This document shows, piece by piece, positions 1-9,483 of a DNA stretch of 64,000 bases. The stretch comes from Curtobacterium sp. GC_Cur_3 (GTDB lineage: Bacteria; Actinomycetota; Actinomycetes; Actinomycetales; Microbacteriaceae): NCBI RefSeq assembly GCF_026544205.1, contig NZ_JALNUI010000014.1, positions 34,734 to 98,733 of the forward strand. The letters are read 5' to 3'. Positions within the stretch are counted from its first letter, which is position 1; each line of letters starts with the position of its first letter. Both the position numbers and the translations under genes were made by a program. Under the pieces are notes generated by a model. The model made no database searches and was not told where the DNA came from. It was given only the letters and a program-made list of their open reading frames with translations.

Positions 1-1
1 G

Positions 2-775
2 AAGGGCATCGTCCAGCTCGCCCACGGCGTCGGCGAGCACTCCCTGCGGTACGAGCCGCTCGCGCAGGACCTCGTCCGATCGGGCTACACCGTCGTGGCG
101 AACGACCACCGCGGCCACGGCCGGACCGGCATCCTCCAGTGGGAGGACGACCGCTCGAAGCTCGGACGGCTCGGCCCCGGCGGACTCCGGGCCGCGATCG
201 CCGCCGTCGAACAGATGAGCACCGTGGCACGTGTGGACAGCCCCGGCCTGCCGCTCGTGCTCCTCGGACACTCGTGGGGGTCGCTCATGGCCCAGCGGAT
301 CGTGAACACCTCGAGCGAGTCGTACGAGGGCGTCGTGCTCTCGGGCTCCGCGTACCGGATGCCGGGCTCCATGAGCGGCGGCGACCTCAACAAGCGGCAC
401 GCGGCACTCGGGCCCACCCGCTTCGAGTGGTTGACCCGCGACCGGGCGGTCATCGACGCGATGGGAGTCGACCCGCTCGCGGTGGAGGCCGACGTCATCG
501 GGCTGTTCGGCCTCGCGGACACCCTCCGACTGCTCGGCGTCCCGCGGCGCGGCATCCCGCACGACCTCCCGATGCTCCTCCAGGTCGGGTCCGACGACCC
601 CCTCGGCGGGCCGAAGTCCGTGCAGCGCCTGGCGCAGGCGTACCGGCGGCGCGGACGCCTGTCGGACGTGACCGTCCAGGTGTACGAGGGCGCTCGGCAC
701 GAGGTCTACAACGAGACGAACCGGGACGAGGTCATCGGTCACCTGGTCGAGTGGCTCGACCGGGTGGTGGATTGA
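2..775 (+). CDS. Alpha/beta hydrolase, serine aminopeptidase (S33)/monoacylglycerol-lipase type, 5'-truncated by window edge
   Basis: The reading frame is open from base 2 and ends at a TGA at 773-775, so the start codon lies outside the window. The visible protein begins KGIVQLAHGVGEHSLRYEPL, the HG oxyanion-hole strand typical of lysophospholipase/monoacylglycerol-lipase-like hydrolases (Hydrolase_4). It continues with NDHRGHGRTG, and the nucleophile elbow is GHSWGS (Ser as nucleophile). Late motifs are the acid-bearing QVGSDDPLGG and the catalytic His region YEGARHEVYNE. These give the order Ser, Asp, His expected of the fold. The likely role is hydrolysis of a glycerolipid or other ester in the cytoplasm; the substrate cannot be told from sequence. 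A hairpin at 803-862 follows the stop. The family is clear; the specific activity is not. Confidence 0.88.
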   Translation, partial: KGIVQLAHGVGEHSLRYEPLAQDLVRSGYTVVANDHRGHGRTGILQWEDDRSKLGRLGPGGLRAAIAAVEQMSTVARVDSPGLPLVLLGHSWGSLMAQRIVNTSSESYEGVVLSGSAYRMPGSMSGGDLNKRHAALGPTRFEWLTRDRAVIDAMGVDPLAVEADVIGLFGLADTLRLLGVPRRGIPHDLPMLLQVGSDDPLGGPKSVQRLAQAYRRRGRLSDVTVQVYEGARHEVYNETNRDEVIGHLVEWLDRVVD

Positions 776-802
776 CACCGGAGGAACCAGCAGCAGGAAC
801 GG

Positions 803-862
803 CGGACCGGAGGCGCGGATCACGGAAGCCGGTCGGCATCCGTGATCCGAGCCTCCAGTCCG
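803..862 (+). terminator. Intergenic hairpin of the GGAGGC/GCCTCC family
   Basis: Left arm CGGAC-C-GGAGGC-GC-GGATCACGG pairs with right arm CCGTGATCC-GA-GCCTCC-A-GTCCG around a 14-nt loop, with small mismatches between the blocks. It lies 27 nt after the hydrolase stop and 36 nt before the lipoate ligase start. No T-run follows, so if it terminates transcription it does so as a strong stem without a U-tract. The outer GGAC..GGAGGC / GCCTCC..GTCC elements recur at 23261, 26914, 54706 and 56256. Confidence 0.6.
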
Positions 863-897
863 CGCTGTGGTGGCGACCGCAGGAATAGGCTTGCGGC

Positions 898-1947
898 GTG
901 CATGGTGAGTACAAGGTCCCAGGTGGCAAGCTCGTCGTCGTCGACCTGGATGTCGTCGACGACACCATCCAGGAGTTCCGTCTGGCGGGGGACTTCTTCC
1001 TCGAACCGGACGATGCGCTCCCGCTGATCGACGCGGCCGTGAACGGCCTGCCCGCCACGACCGACTCCGCCGGTGTCGCTGCCGCCGTCCGCGCGGCGCT
1101 GCCCGCCGACGCCGTCCTGCTCGGCTTCACGCCCGAGTCCGTCGGGGTCGCCGTCCGCCGTGCCCTGTCGCGCGCCTCGACCTGGAACGACTACGACTGG
1201 CAGGTCGTCCACGAGGGCCCGATCAGCCCGAACGAGCACCTCGCGCTCGATCAGGTCCTGACGGAGGAGGTGGGGGCCGGCCGCCGCGGTCCCACCCTGC
1301 GCATCTGGGAGTGGGACCAGCCCGCGGTCGTCATCGGCAGCTTCCAGTCGCTCAAGAACGAGGTCGACCCCGCCGGCGCCGAGAAGTACGGCGTGCAGGT
1401 CGTCCGGCGGATCTCCGGTGGCGGCGCGATGTTCATGGACGCCGGCGCGATCATCTCGTACTCGCTGTACGTGCCGACCGCCCTGGTGCAGGGCATGACG
1501 TTCGCCGACTCGTACGCGTTCCTGGACGAGTGGGTGATCGAGGCGCTCAAGGCCCTCGGCATCGACGCGTTCTACCAGCCGCTCAACGACATCACCTCCG
1601 CGAAGGGCAAGATCGGCGGGGCTGCGCAGAAGCGCCTCGGGACCGGGGCCCTGCTGCACCACGCCACCATGAGCTACGACATGGACGGCGAGAAGATGGT
1701 CGAGGTCCTGCGCATCGGCCGCGAGAAGATGAGCGACAAGGGGACCACCTCCGCTGCCAAGCGCGTCGACCCCCTGCGGTCGCAGACGGGCCTCTCGCGA
1801 GCGGAGATCATCGACTCGCTCATCGCCACGTTCACGAAGCGCTACAGCGCGACGCCCGGCGAGGTCACCGACGAGGAGCGTGCCAAGGCGCGGGAGCTCG
1901 TCGAGACGAAGTTCGCGACGAAGGAGTGGCTCGAGCGGGTGCCGTGA
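898..1947 (+). CDS. Lipoate-protein ligase A family protein with the accessory domain at the N-terminus
   Basis: The 349-residue protein activates lipoate (or a related acyl group) and attaches it to a lysine of E2/GcvH-type domains, or transfers it between carriers. Residues 1-90 start HGEYKVPGGKLVVVDLDVV and resemble the small C-terminal accessory domain of bacterial LplA. Residues about 105-345 are the BPL/LplA catalytic domain: GPISPNEHLALDQVL, IWEWDQPAVVIGSFQS, then VQVVRRISGGGAMF, the RRxSGGGAV-like ligand loop. The later stretch ITSAKGKIGGAAQKR carries the lysine expected to contact lipoyl-AMP. The domain order is therefore permuted relative to E. coli LplA. The start is GTG at 898; no strong ribosome binding site is visible, so a nearby alternative start is possible. 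A lipoyl synthase is not in the window. Confidence 0.85.
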   Translation: MHGEYKVPGGKLVVVDLDVVDDTIQEFRLAGDFFLEPDDALPLIDAAVNGLPATTDSAGVAAAVRAALPADAVLLGFTPESVGVAVRRALSRASTWNDYDWQVVHEGPISPNEHLALDQVLTEEVGAGRRGPTLRIWEWDQPAVVIGSFQSLKNEVDPAGAEKYGVQVVRRISGGGAMFMDAGAIISYSLYVPTALVQGMTFADSYAFLDEWVIEALKALGIDAFYQPLNDITSAKGKIGGAAQKRLGTGALLHHATMSYDMDGEKMVEVLRIGREKMSDKGTTSAAKRVDPLRSQTGLSRAEIIDSLIATFTKRYSATPGEVTDEERAKARELVETKFATKEWLERVP

Positions 1948-2047
1948 GCCGGAAGGCGGCAGGTCAGCCCGATCGGGGGATGGCGGATCGCGAACATCCT
2001 CCGCGCGGCTGATCCGGTGCGGCATCCGGTCACGTAGCGTCACTGCC

Positions 2048-2377
2048 GTGAACTGGATGATCCTCCTGGGGGCGATGGCCGTGGCGGTCCTCGTGACGTG
2101 GATCGCCGATCGCCTGGGGTGGATCGACCTGTCGAACAAGGCCACCAACACCGGGGGATCCGGCGGCATCGCATCGATGATGGACGAGGTCTTCGCGCCG
2201 ACCCGTCACGAGACGCAGGCCGAGTACGAACGGCAGTCGCGCCTCCCGAAGGAGGCCCCGACGCCTGCCGGCGACGACCACGACCTGCTCAGCGGCACCG
2301 TGCTCATCCGCGTCCCGGCGGTGCGTCCGGCCGGACGGCACGTCGGCAGCACCGGGACGCACGACCGCTCGTACTGA
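2048..2377 (+). CDS. Small membrane-anchored protein of unknown function (DUF6191-like)
   Basis: A GTG at 2048 gives a 109-residue protein. Residues 2-20 (NWMILLGAMAVAVLVTWIA) form one transmembrane segment at the very N-terminus, leaving a soluble tail of about 85 residues inside or outside the cell. The tail contains MDEVFAPTRHETQAEYER, a polar linker, then LLSGTVLIRVP. The FAP(T/G)RH..E and SG.V.IR(V/A)P elements resemble the DUF6191 family of small actinobacterial proteins; this match is from memory and should be treated as tentative. In-frame codons continue upstream to about 1880 but overlap the lipoate ligase, so the GTG just before the hydrophobic segment is the sensible start. No function is known. 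Confidence 0.6.
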   Translation: MNWMILLGAMAVAVLVTWIADRLGWIDLSNKATNTGGSGGIASMMDEVFAPTRHETQAEYERQSRLPKEAPTPAGDDHDLLSGTVLIRVPAVRPAGRHVGSTGTHDRSY

Positions 2378-2398
2378 GCGGGCGGACCCGCGCGCCCG

Positions 2399-2683
2399 TC
2401 AGCGCGTCGTGAGCTCCTGGTAGTCCGGGTGGCGCTCGATCCACGCGGCGACGTAGCTGCACTGCGGCACGACGCGGAGCGAGGAACCCGAGCGCACGTC
2501 GTCCAGCGCGTGCTGCACGAGGATCGACGCGTGGCCGCCGCCGCGGTGCGCGGGCTCGACCTCCGTGTGCACGAAGCGGATCTCGTCGGCGTCGGCCTCG
2601 TACGCGGCGAAGCCGATGACCTCGCCGTCCTCGACGAGGGAGTACTGCTGCTGGTCGGTGTCGTTGCGGACGTCAAGAGCCAT
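2399..2683 (-). CDS. Small GNAT-like N-acetyltransferase (YjdJ/COG2388 type)
   Basis: This 94-residue protein runs from ATG at 2683 to TGA at 2399. The order is a short beta sheet start (QQYSLVEDGEVIGFAAYEA), then IRFVHTEVEPAHRGGGHAS, the acetyl-CoA pyrophosphate-binding R-G-G-G-H-A loop, then ILVQHALDDVRSGSSLRVVPQCSYVAAWIERHPDY. The PxCxYVxxWIxRHPxY ending is diagnostic of the small single-domain GNAT proteins related to yeast/plant YjdJ-like enzymes. These are about 90-100 residues and usually of unknown substrate. The frame is open further upstream to 3058, but that region is the terminator and the end of the MFS gene, so the internal ATG is the start. Confidence 0.85.
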   Translation of the reverse strand: MALDVRNDTDQQQYSLVEDGEVIGFAAYEADADEIRFVHTEVEPAHRGGGHASILVQHALDDVRSGSSLRVVPQCSYVAAWIERHPDYQELTTR

Positions 2684-2741
2684 GCGCGCGAGGCTACGCG
2701 GCGATCCCGGACGCCCGGTGCAGGCGGTCGGTCGACGTGGA

Positions 2742-2779
2742 ACGACGAAGCCGCTGTCGTCCGACAGCGGCTTCGTCGT
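2742..2779 (-). terminator. Rho-independent-type hairpin after the MFS exporter
   Basis: A 17-bp perfect stem (ACGACGAAGCCGCTGTC with its exact complement) encloses a 4-nt loop. It sits 22 nt beyond the MFS stop (2802) and upstream of the acetyltransferase start, both on the minus strand. No long T-tract is seen. Confidence 0.75.
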
Positions 2780-2801
2780 GCAGGGGCGTGCCCCGGTGTG
2801 G

Positions 2802-5270
2802 CTACTCGGCCGAGTGACGGCCGTGCTGGTGGTCACCCTCGTCCGGACGGGAGGCCGTGCCCGGCTGGGCAGCGTCGGCACCGCTGACGGGGTGCTCGGC
2901 CACGGACCCGGCGGCGTGCGCCGCGTGCTGGGTCCGGATCGCACCCGTCGTGGTGGCCGGCTCGTCGACCGGTGCGGCGGCGGAGTGGGCGCCGTGCGTG
3001 GGGGCGTCGGGCAGGGGAGCGCGGGTGTCGCTCTCCCGGGGCAGCACCGAGACACCACGGCCGTCGACCGAGCGGGCGGACCGCGGCTGCGCGGGGACGT
3101 CCGGCGAGGTCGGGACCACGTGCATCGAACCGGTGTCCGGCGAGACGAGCGAGCCGGTGCCGGCTGCGGCCTGCTGTGCGGCGACGGTCAGGCGGTCCTG
3201 GTCACCGTCGCCGTTCTGGCCACCACCGGACGATGCGGCGCGGGCGGTGTCCGCCTGCTCCTGCAGCGCCGAGGTCTTGCGCAGCGGCGGCACCCGGAAG
3301 AACCACGTCAGCACGAACGCGATGAGGACCACGCCGAGCCCGACGAGGTACACCGTGACCGTCGAGTTGCTGAAGCCGACCAGGAACGGCCGCGTGAGGC
3401 GCTTGTCGGCACCGTTGAGGAACGAGGTGTCGCTCGTCGCGGAGCTCGAGGACGAGTTCGCGGCGGAGTCGCCGTTCTTCAGCTGCTTGATGAGGGCCGG
3501 GGTGACCTCGTCGACGACGTTCTTCCGCTGGGCGGCGTTCGCGTAGTCGATCTGCAGGGTGCCACCGTCGCCGACCTCGGCGTTCGCCCGGCTGGCAGCG
3601 GTCTGCAGGGCCTGGCGCTCGGCGGCGGGCGTCGCGGCGGCGACCTGCTGGGAGATCACGGACTGCGCGGCTGCGGCCGGCACGGTCCCCGCGGCGACCT
3701 GCTGCTGGACGGCGGCGGTCACCTGCTTCGTCACGGCGGCGTCGGCGGCCTGCTTGGCCTGGACGGCCCCCTTGTCGAGGCCGTTCTGCACGTTCTGCTT
3801 GACCGGGTCGACGATCTTGGTCCAGATGTTGTCCATCACACCCTTGTTGTCCCGCGCGTTCGCGACGGACGGGGTGAGGGCGGCGTTGAGCGCGCTCGAG
3901 AGGTCGGCCTTGTTCTGCATCGCCGTCGTGATGTTCGTCGGCATGAGCGTGAACAGCACCGAGAGGAGCACGGCGGTGCCCATCGTGCCGCCGATCTGGC
4001 GGAAGAAGGTCGCGGAGCTCGTCGCGACGCCGATGTCCCGGGGGCTGACCGAGCCCTGGGCGGCGAGGGTCAGGGTCTGCATGAGCTGACCGAGGCCGAG
4101 CCCGATGAGGAACATGCCCGTCATCAGGAACACGAGGGAGCTGTCCGCGGTGAGGAAGGTCAGCACGGTGAAGCCGACGGCCGTGAACGCGGTGCCGGTG
4201 ACCGGGAAGATCCGGTACTTGCCCGTGCGGGACACGATCTGGCCGGACGCGATCGAGGAGATCATGAGACCGATGACCATCGGGAGCATCGCGAAGCCGG
4301 ACTCGGTCGGGGTCACGCCCTTCACGATCTGCAGGTACAGCGGAATGGTCAGCATCGCGCCGAACATGCCGAAACCGACGAGGACGGACAGGATCGCGGC
4401 CATCGAGAAGACGTGCGACCCGAAGAGCTTCAGCGGCAGGATCGCGTCGTCGCCCATGGCGCGCTCGACGATGATGAACCCGATCAGGCCGAGGGCACCG
4501 ATCGCGTAGCAGGCGATGGCGCCGGGGGAGGCCCAGCCCCACTCGCGGCCCTGCTCCGCGATGAGGAGCAGCGGCACGAGGGTGGTGATGACGAGCGTCG
4601 CGCCCCACCAGTCGATGCGGGGCTTGCCCCGGTCGCCGAACTTCGGCAGGTGCAGGAACGTCAGGACCATGAACAGGGCGATGATGCCGACCGGCACGTT
4701 GATCAGGAAGACCCAGCGCCAGCCCGACACGAAGAGGATCTGGTTCGCGCCGGCGAACAGGCCGCCGACCAGCGGGCCGATGACGCTCGAGATGCCGAAC
4801 ACGGCGAGGAAGTAGCCCTGGTACTTCGCGCGCTGGCGGGGAGCGAGCATGTCGCCCATGATCGCGAGCGGGAGCGACATCAGACCACCGGCTCCGAGGC
4901 CCTGCAGCGCACGGAACCCGGCGAGCATGAGCATCGAGCTCGAGAACGACGCCAGGAACGAGCCGGCGATGAAGATGCCGATCGCGGTGAGGAACAGCGG
5001 GCGTCGTCCGAAGATGTCGGAGAGCTTGCCGTAGATCGGGGTCGTGATCGTCGAGGCGATCAGGTAGGCCGTGGTCACCCAGGCCTGCTGGTCGAGCCCG
5101 TGCAGGTCGTCACCGATCGTGCGGATCGCCGTGCCGACGATCGTCTGGTCGAGCGCACCGAGGAACATGCCGGCCATGAGGCCGTAGATCACGAGCAGGA
5201 TCTGTCGGTGGTTCATCACGACGTTGGACGCGGTGGTGGTTCCCGCGGGGGCGGTCGCCGTCTGGGTCAT
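2802..5270 (-). CDS. DHA2-type (14-TM) MFS drug exporter with large extracytoplasmic insert and disordered tail
   Basis: The 822-residue protein is a proton-coupled multidrug exporter of the EmrB/QacA type in the cytoplasmic membrane. The first helix carries LGALDQTIVGTAI, the loop-2 motif A reads GKLSDIFGRRP, and antiporter motif C reads GISSVIGPLVGG near residues 160-170. About 13 helices lie before residue ~460. A polar insert of about 200 residues (roughly 465-660) follows, rich in Ala/Gln and containing VKQNVQNGLDKG and AADAAVTKQVTAA. The last helix (VYLVGLGVVLIAFVLTWFF) comes after it, then about 150 low-complexity residues with His/Ala/Pro. Typical family members are about 500 residues. 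The ATG at 5270 is preceded by AGACCCTGCAC; the upstream region (5271-5475) holds a possible operator. Confidence 0.9.
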   Translation of the reverse strand: MTQTATAPAGTTTASNVVMNHRQILLVIYGLMAGMFLGALDQTIVGTAIRTIGDDLHGLDQQAWVTTAYLIASTITTPIYGKLSDIFGRRPLFLTAIGIFIAGSFLASFSSSMLMLAGFRALQGLGAGGLMSLPLAIMGDMLAPRQRAKYQGYFLAVFGISSVIGPLVGGLFAGANQILFVSGWRWVFLINVPVGIIALFMVLTFLHLPKFGDRGKPRIDWWGATLVITTLVPLLLIAEQGREWGWASPGAIACYAIGALGLIGFIIVERAMGDDAILPLKLFGSHVFSMAAILSVLVGFGMFGAMLTIPLYLQIVKGVTPTESGFAMLPMVIGLMISSIASGQIVSRTGKYRIFPVTGTAFTAVGFTVLTFLTADSSLVFLMTGMFLIGLGLGQLMQTLTLAAQGSVSPRDIGVATSSATFFRQIGGTMGTAVLLSVLFTLMPTNITTAMQNKADLSSALNAALTPSVANARDNKGVMDNIWTKIVDPVKQNVQNGLDKGAVQAKQAADAAVTKQVTAAVQQQVAAGTVPAAAAQSVISQQVAAATPAAERQALQTAASRANAEVGDGGTLQIDYANAAQRKNVVDEVTPALIKQLKNGDSAANSSSSSATSDTSFLNGADKRLTRPFLVGFSNSTVTVYLVGLGVVLIAFVLTWFFRVPPLRKTSALQEQADTARAASSGGGQNGDGDQDRLTVAAQQAAAGTGSLVSPDTGSMHVVPTSPDVPAQPRSARSVDGRGVSVLPRESDTRAPLPDAPTHGAHSAAAPVDEPATTTGAIRTQHAAHAAGSVAEHPVSGADAAQPGTASRPDEGDHQHGRHSAE

Positions 5271-5475
5271 GTGCAGGGTCTCCCGGTACCGAGGCGCTGT
5301 GGTCAGAAAATTGCGCTGTCTGCAAAGTTACATCTGCCGCAACCAGTCAGTTGTCCATGAGCGGCTTCCTGAGTGGATCGGCAGGGATCCACACGGGAAC
5401 GGCACAGCGGACTGCGCCGGCGCGAGCCCGCCTGATCGCCCGAGGCTACGCCTGCGGTGTCGGTACGGTGGTCGG
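5271..5475. promoter_or_regulatory. Divergent promoter region with a TTGC-N7-GCAA element
   Basis: This 205-bp gap separates the divergent MFS exporter and GH125 genes. It contains a locally AT-rich stretch (about 5305-5345) with the inverted repeat TTGCGCTGTCTGCAA at 5311-5325, about 40 nt upstream of the exporter start. Exporters of this class are often repressed through such sites by TetR/MarR proteins, but no regulator gene is adjacent. No other gene is visible in the gap. Confidence 0.35.
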
Positions 5476-6753
5476 GTGACGACGACGCTCCTCGACGACG
5501 AGATCCTGTCCACGCTCCGCACCGCCGCCGACCGCGTCCGCACGGCGATCGGCACCGACGTCGGCGACCGTGTGGAGCGCGCGCTCACCCGGACGCTCCG
5601 CGAGACCATCTCGCTCGACGACGAGGGCGCCTTCGTCATCACGGGCGACATCCCCGCGATGTGGCTGCGCGACTCCACGACGCAGATGACGCCGTACCTG
5701 CGGCTGGTCGGGCAGAGCCCGGCGCTCGCCGACCTGCTGTGGTCCGTCGTGCGGCGGCAGTTCCGGCTGGTCGACCACGACCCGTACGCCAACTCCTTCA
5801 ACCGGGAGCCGAACGGGATGCACTGGGACCAGGACGACCTGAACGCCGACCCGCTCGTGTGGGAGCAGAAGTACGAGGTCGACAGCCTGGCCTACCCGGT
5901 GACCTTCGCCCACGCGCTGTGGCGGAGCACCGGGACGACCGAGGTCCTCGACGAGCGCGCCCACCGGGTGTTCCGCACGATCGTGGCGCAGTGGCGGGCG
6001 GAGCAGGACCACGCCGCGTCCGCCTACCGGTTCGTCCGAGCGGGCGCGATCCCCACCGAGACGCTCGCCCGCGAGGGCCGAGGCACCCCGGTCGGTCCGA
6101 CGGGCATGACGTGGTGCGGCTTCCGACCGTCGGACGACGCCTGCACGTACGGCTACAACGTCCCGGCCAACCTGTTCGCGGCCCAGGCGCTGCTGGCCGT
6201 CGCCGAACTGGCGCGGGCGGTCTGGTCCGACGGCGCTCTGGCAGACGCGGCAGACGTGCTCCGGACGGAGATCACGGCGGGGGTCGCACGGCACGGCGTC
6301 GTCCCCGGGCCCGACGGCACGGACGTCTACGCGTACGAGGTCGACGGCCTCGGCGGGGTGCTGCTGATGGACGACGCGAACACGCCGTCGCTGCTGTCGT
6401 TGCCCCTGTCCGCGCCGTCGGTGATCGACAACACGGTGTGGGCGGCGACCCGGTCGTTCGTGCTCACTGCGGCGAACCCGTTCTGGTTCTCGGGCTCCGT
6501 GGCCGCCGGGGTGGGCAGTCCGCACACGCTGCCGGATCGGGTGTGGCCGATCGCGCTCGCCGTGGAGGGCCTGGTGTCGGGGTCGGCCTCGCGGCGCCGC
6601 GAGCTCCTCGACGTGCTCGTCGCGACGGACGCCGGCACCGGGGACATGCACGAGTCGTTCGACGTCGACGACCCGACGCAGTTCTCGCGGCCGTGGTTCT
6701 CGTGGGCGGACGCGATGTTCTGCGAGCTGGCGATGGTGGCGGCGGAGGACTGA
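5476..6753 (+). CDS. Glycoside hydrolase family 125 exo-alpha-1,6-mannosidase
   Basis: The 425-residue protein (GTG start at 5476) matches GH125, formerly DUF1237/MUG157, whose members remove terminal alpha-1,6-linked mannose. Signature segments in order are ITGDIPAMWLRDSTTQMTPY (about 57-76), HDPYANSFNREPNGMHW, WEQKYEVDSLAYPV, TGMTWCGFRPSDDACTYGYN, LLMDDANTPSLLSLP, and near the end GDMHESFDVDDPTQFSRPWF. In the characterised clostridial enzyme the catalytic acid is an Asp and the base a Glu; by position these are probably an Asp of the PSDDACTYGYN stretch and the Glu of MHESF. No signal peptide is present, so the enzyme appears cytoplasmic. It may degrade imported mannosides or turn over mannosylated glycans. 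The gene stands alone. Confidence 0.92.
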   Translation: MTTTLLDDEILSTLRTAADRVRTAIGTDVGDRVERALTRTLRETISLDDEGAFVITGDIPAMWLRDSTTQMTPYLRLVGQSPALADLLWSVVRRQFRLVDHDPYANSFNREPNGMHWDQDDLNADPLVWEQKYEVDSLAYPVTFAHALWRSTGTTEVLDERAHRVFRTIVAQWRAEQDHAASAYRFVRAGAIPTETLAREGRGTPVGPTGMTWCGFRPSDDACTYGYNVPANLFAAQALLAVAELARAVWSDGALADAADVLRTEITAGVARHGVVPGPDGTDVYAYEVDGLGGVLLMDDANTPSLLSLPLSAPSVIDNTVWAATRSFVLTAANPFWFSGSVAAGVGSPHTLPDRVWPIALAVEGLVSGSASRRRELLDVLVATDAGTGDMHESFDVDDPTQFSRPWFSWADAMFCELAMVAAED

Positions 6754-6777
6754 CCCTCCGCCGCCGACCGGGGACTG

Positions 6778-8397
<1,620 letters not shown>

Positions 8398-8444
8398 GGC
8401 CCCATCCTGGCATCGTCCGCGTGGACACGCTCAGGGACGCCGGC

Positions 8445-8690
8445 TCAGGCGGTGCGGAACGACCCGGTCGCGGTGCGGAACGAGCCGGTGACGGTGCGGT
8501 TCGCGGCCGTGGTGGTGCCCGGGCGGACGGACTGCACGTCGACGAAGCGTCCGAGGCGGCCGGTGACCGGGACGCCCGTGTAGGTGCCGACGGTGTCGAT
8601 CGAGCGTGAGCCCGCGAAGGTGCCCCGCTCGTCACGCTGCTCGGTGCTGGACACGTACGAGCCGCCGAGCGGGGAGGTGTGCTGCGTCAT
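8445..8690 (-). CDS. Small soluble protein of unknown function with C-terminal TGSFRTA repeats
   Basis: The 81-residue protein has a good ribosome binding site (GAGGAG five bases before the ATG at 8690). It has no membrane helix or signal peptide. The sequence is rich in Thr, Gly, Ser and Arg. It contains TVGTYTGVPVTGRLGRFVDV in the middle and ends with a repeated motif, TVTGSFRTATGSFRTA. The DNA behind the repeat is itself tandem (GCGGTGCGGAACGA-type units near 8451-8500). I do not recognise the family. The presence of a strong Shine-Dalgarno and in-frame codon bias supports expression. It is separated by 124 bp from the methyltransferase operon, with a near-perfect palindrome between. Confidence 0.6.
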   Translation of the reverse strand: MTQHTSPLGGSYVSSTEQRDERGTFAGSRSIDTVGTYTGVPVTGRLGRFVDVQSVRPGTTTAANRTVTGSFRTATGSFRTA

Positions 8691-8772
8691 GGGGTCTCCT
8701 CGGGTGGTGCGACGCGCGAGGAGCCATCAGTGCGACGACTCCGACGTCGTCGACTGGAACCACCACCGTACC

Positions 8773-8801
8773 GCGTTGTCTTGCACTGTGCAAAACAACG
8801 C
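8773..8801. promoter_or_regulatory. 29-bp near-perfect palindrome (operator or terminator)
   Basis: Outer arms GCGTTGT/ACAACGC and inner arms TTGCAC-T-GTGCAA form an almost symmetric 29-bp element. It lies 12 bp after the methyltransferase stop (8815) and 83 bp upstream of the small gene at 8690, both on the minus strand. It could terminate the operon or bind a dimeric repressor; the odd-centred TTGCAC-T-GTGCAA core looks more like a protein site. Confidence 0.45.
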
Positions 8802-8814
8802 GCTGGGCGGAGGG

Positions 8815-9483
8815 TCAGGCCACGAGCTCGCAGAAGCTCCGGCCAGCGGCGGTCCAGCTCGACCGCGCGGTCAGCCCGACGTCGGCCGCGTGCCGACGCA
8901 GGGCGTCGAGGCCGACCTCGGCCCACGGGAACTCGGCGCTGGCGTGGCCGTCGGTGTCGACGACGCGTGCCTGGTAAGTCCGGTCGGCGGTGCGGTCGGT
9001 GTGCGTCTCGACGACCACGCGGCCGCCGACACGGACGATGTCCCGACAGCGGGCGAGCAGCGCGGCGGGGTCCCCGCCGATGCCGATGTTGCCGTCGAGG
9101 ACGAGCGCGGTGTCCCAGCGGCCCTCGTCCGGCACGGTGTCGAACACCGAGCCCTGCACGGCACGTCCGCCGGAGCGGGTCGCGATCGCCACGGCGTCGG
9201 CGGAGACGTCCACGCCGAGCGACGGGATCCCGAGCGCCTTCGCGGCGACGAGCATCCGTCCCGGGCCGCAGCCGATGTCGATCACGGGGCCGTCGACGTC
9301 CTCGAGCAGGGAGCGGTCGACCTGGTCTGCCGCGGCGTTCCAGCGGCCGACGTCCATGGTCACGTCGGCGTCCGGACGACCGAGGTCGGTGAGTCGGAGG
9401 CGGCCGTCGGTGCGGAGCGCACGGGCGTAGGGCTCATCGCCGCCGGTGCCGAACGTGACTGCGGTCTGGGTGATGTCGCTCAT
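8815..9483 (-). CDS. Class I SAM-dependent methyltransferase
   Basis: The 222-residue protein has the Rossmann motif I VIDIGCGPGRMLVAAKALG (about residues 72-90). It is followed by LGVDVSADAVAIA, with the acidic end of strand 2 (VDVS), and by LVLDGNIGIGGDP, the post-motif segment. It should transfer a methyl group from SAM to an unknown acceptor. It is the last gene of a minus-strand operon: its ATG at 9483 overlaps the DUF2064 stop by four bases, which implies translational coupling. In other actinobacteria similar methyltransferases sit in GT2-DUF2064 neighbourhoods, but the product is unknown. The length is complete for a small class I enzyme. Confidence 0.85.
   Translation of the reverse strand: MSDITQTAVTFGTGGDEPYARALRTDGRLRLTDLGRPDADVTMDVGRWNAAADQVDRSLLEDVDGPVIDIGCGPGRMLVAAKALGIPSLGVDVSADAVAIATRSGGRAVQGSVFDTVPDEGRWDTALVLDGNIGIGGDPAALLARCRDIVRVGGRVVVETHTDRTADRTYQARVVDTDGHASAEFPWAEVGLDALRRHAADVGLTARSSWTAAGRSFCELVA

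Noticed and set aside
2565..5360. Open frame of about 930 codons on the plus strand across the MFS gene
   Set aside because: It is an antisense frame kept open by high GC; its product is Arg/Gly/Glu-rich with no motifs, while the minus-strand MFS protein has clear family motifs.
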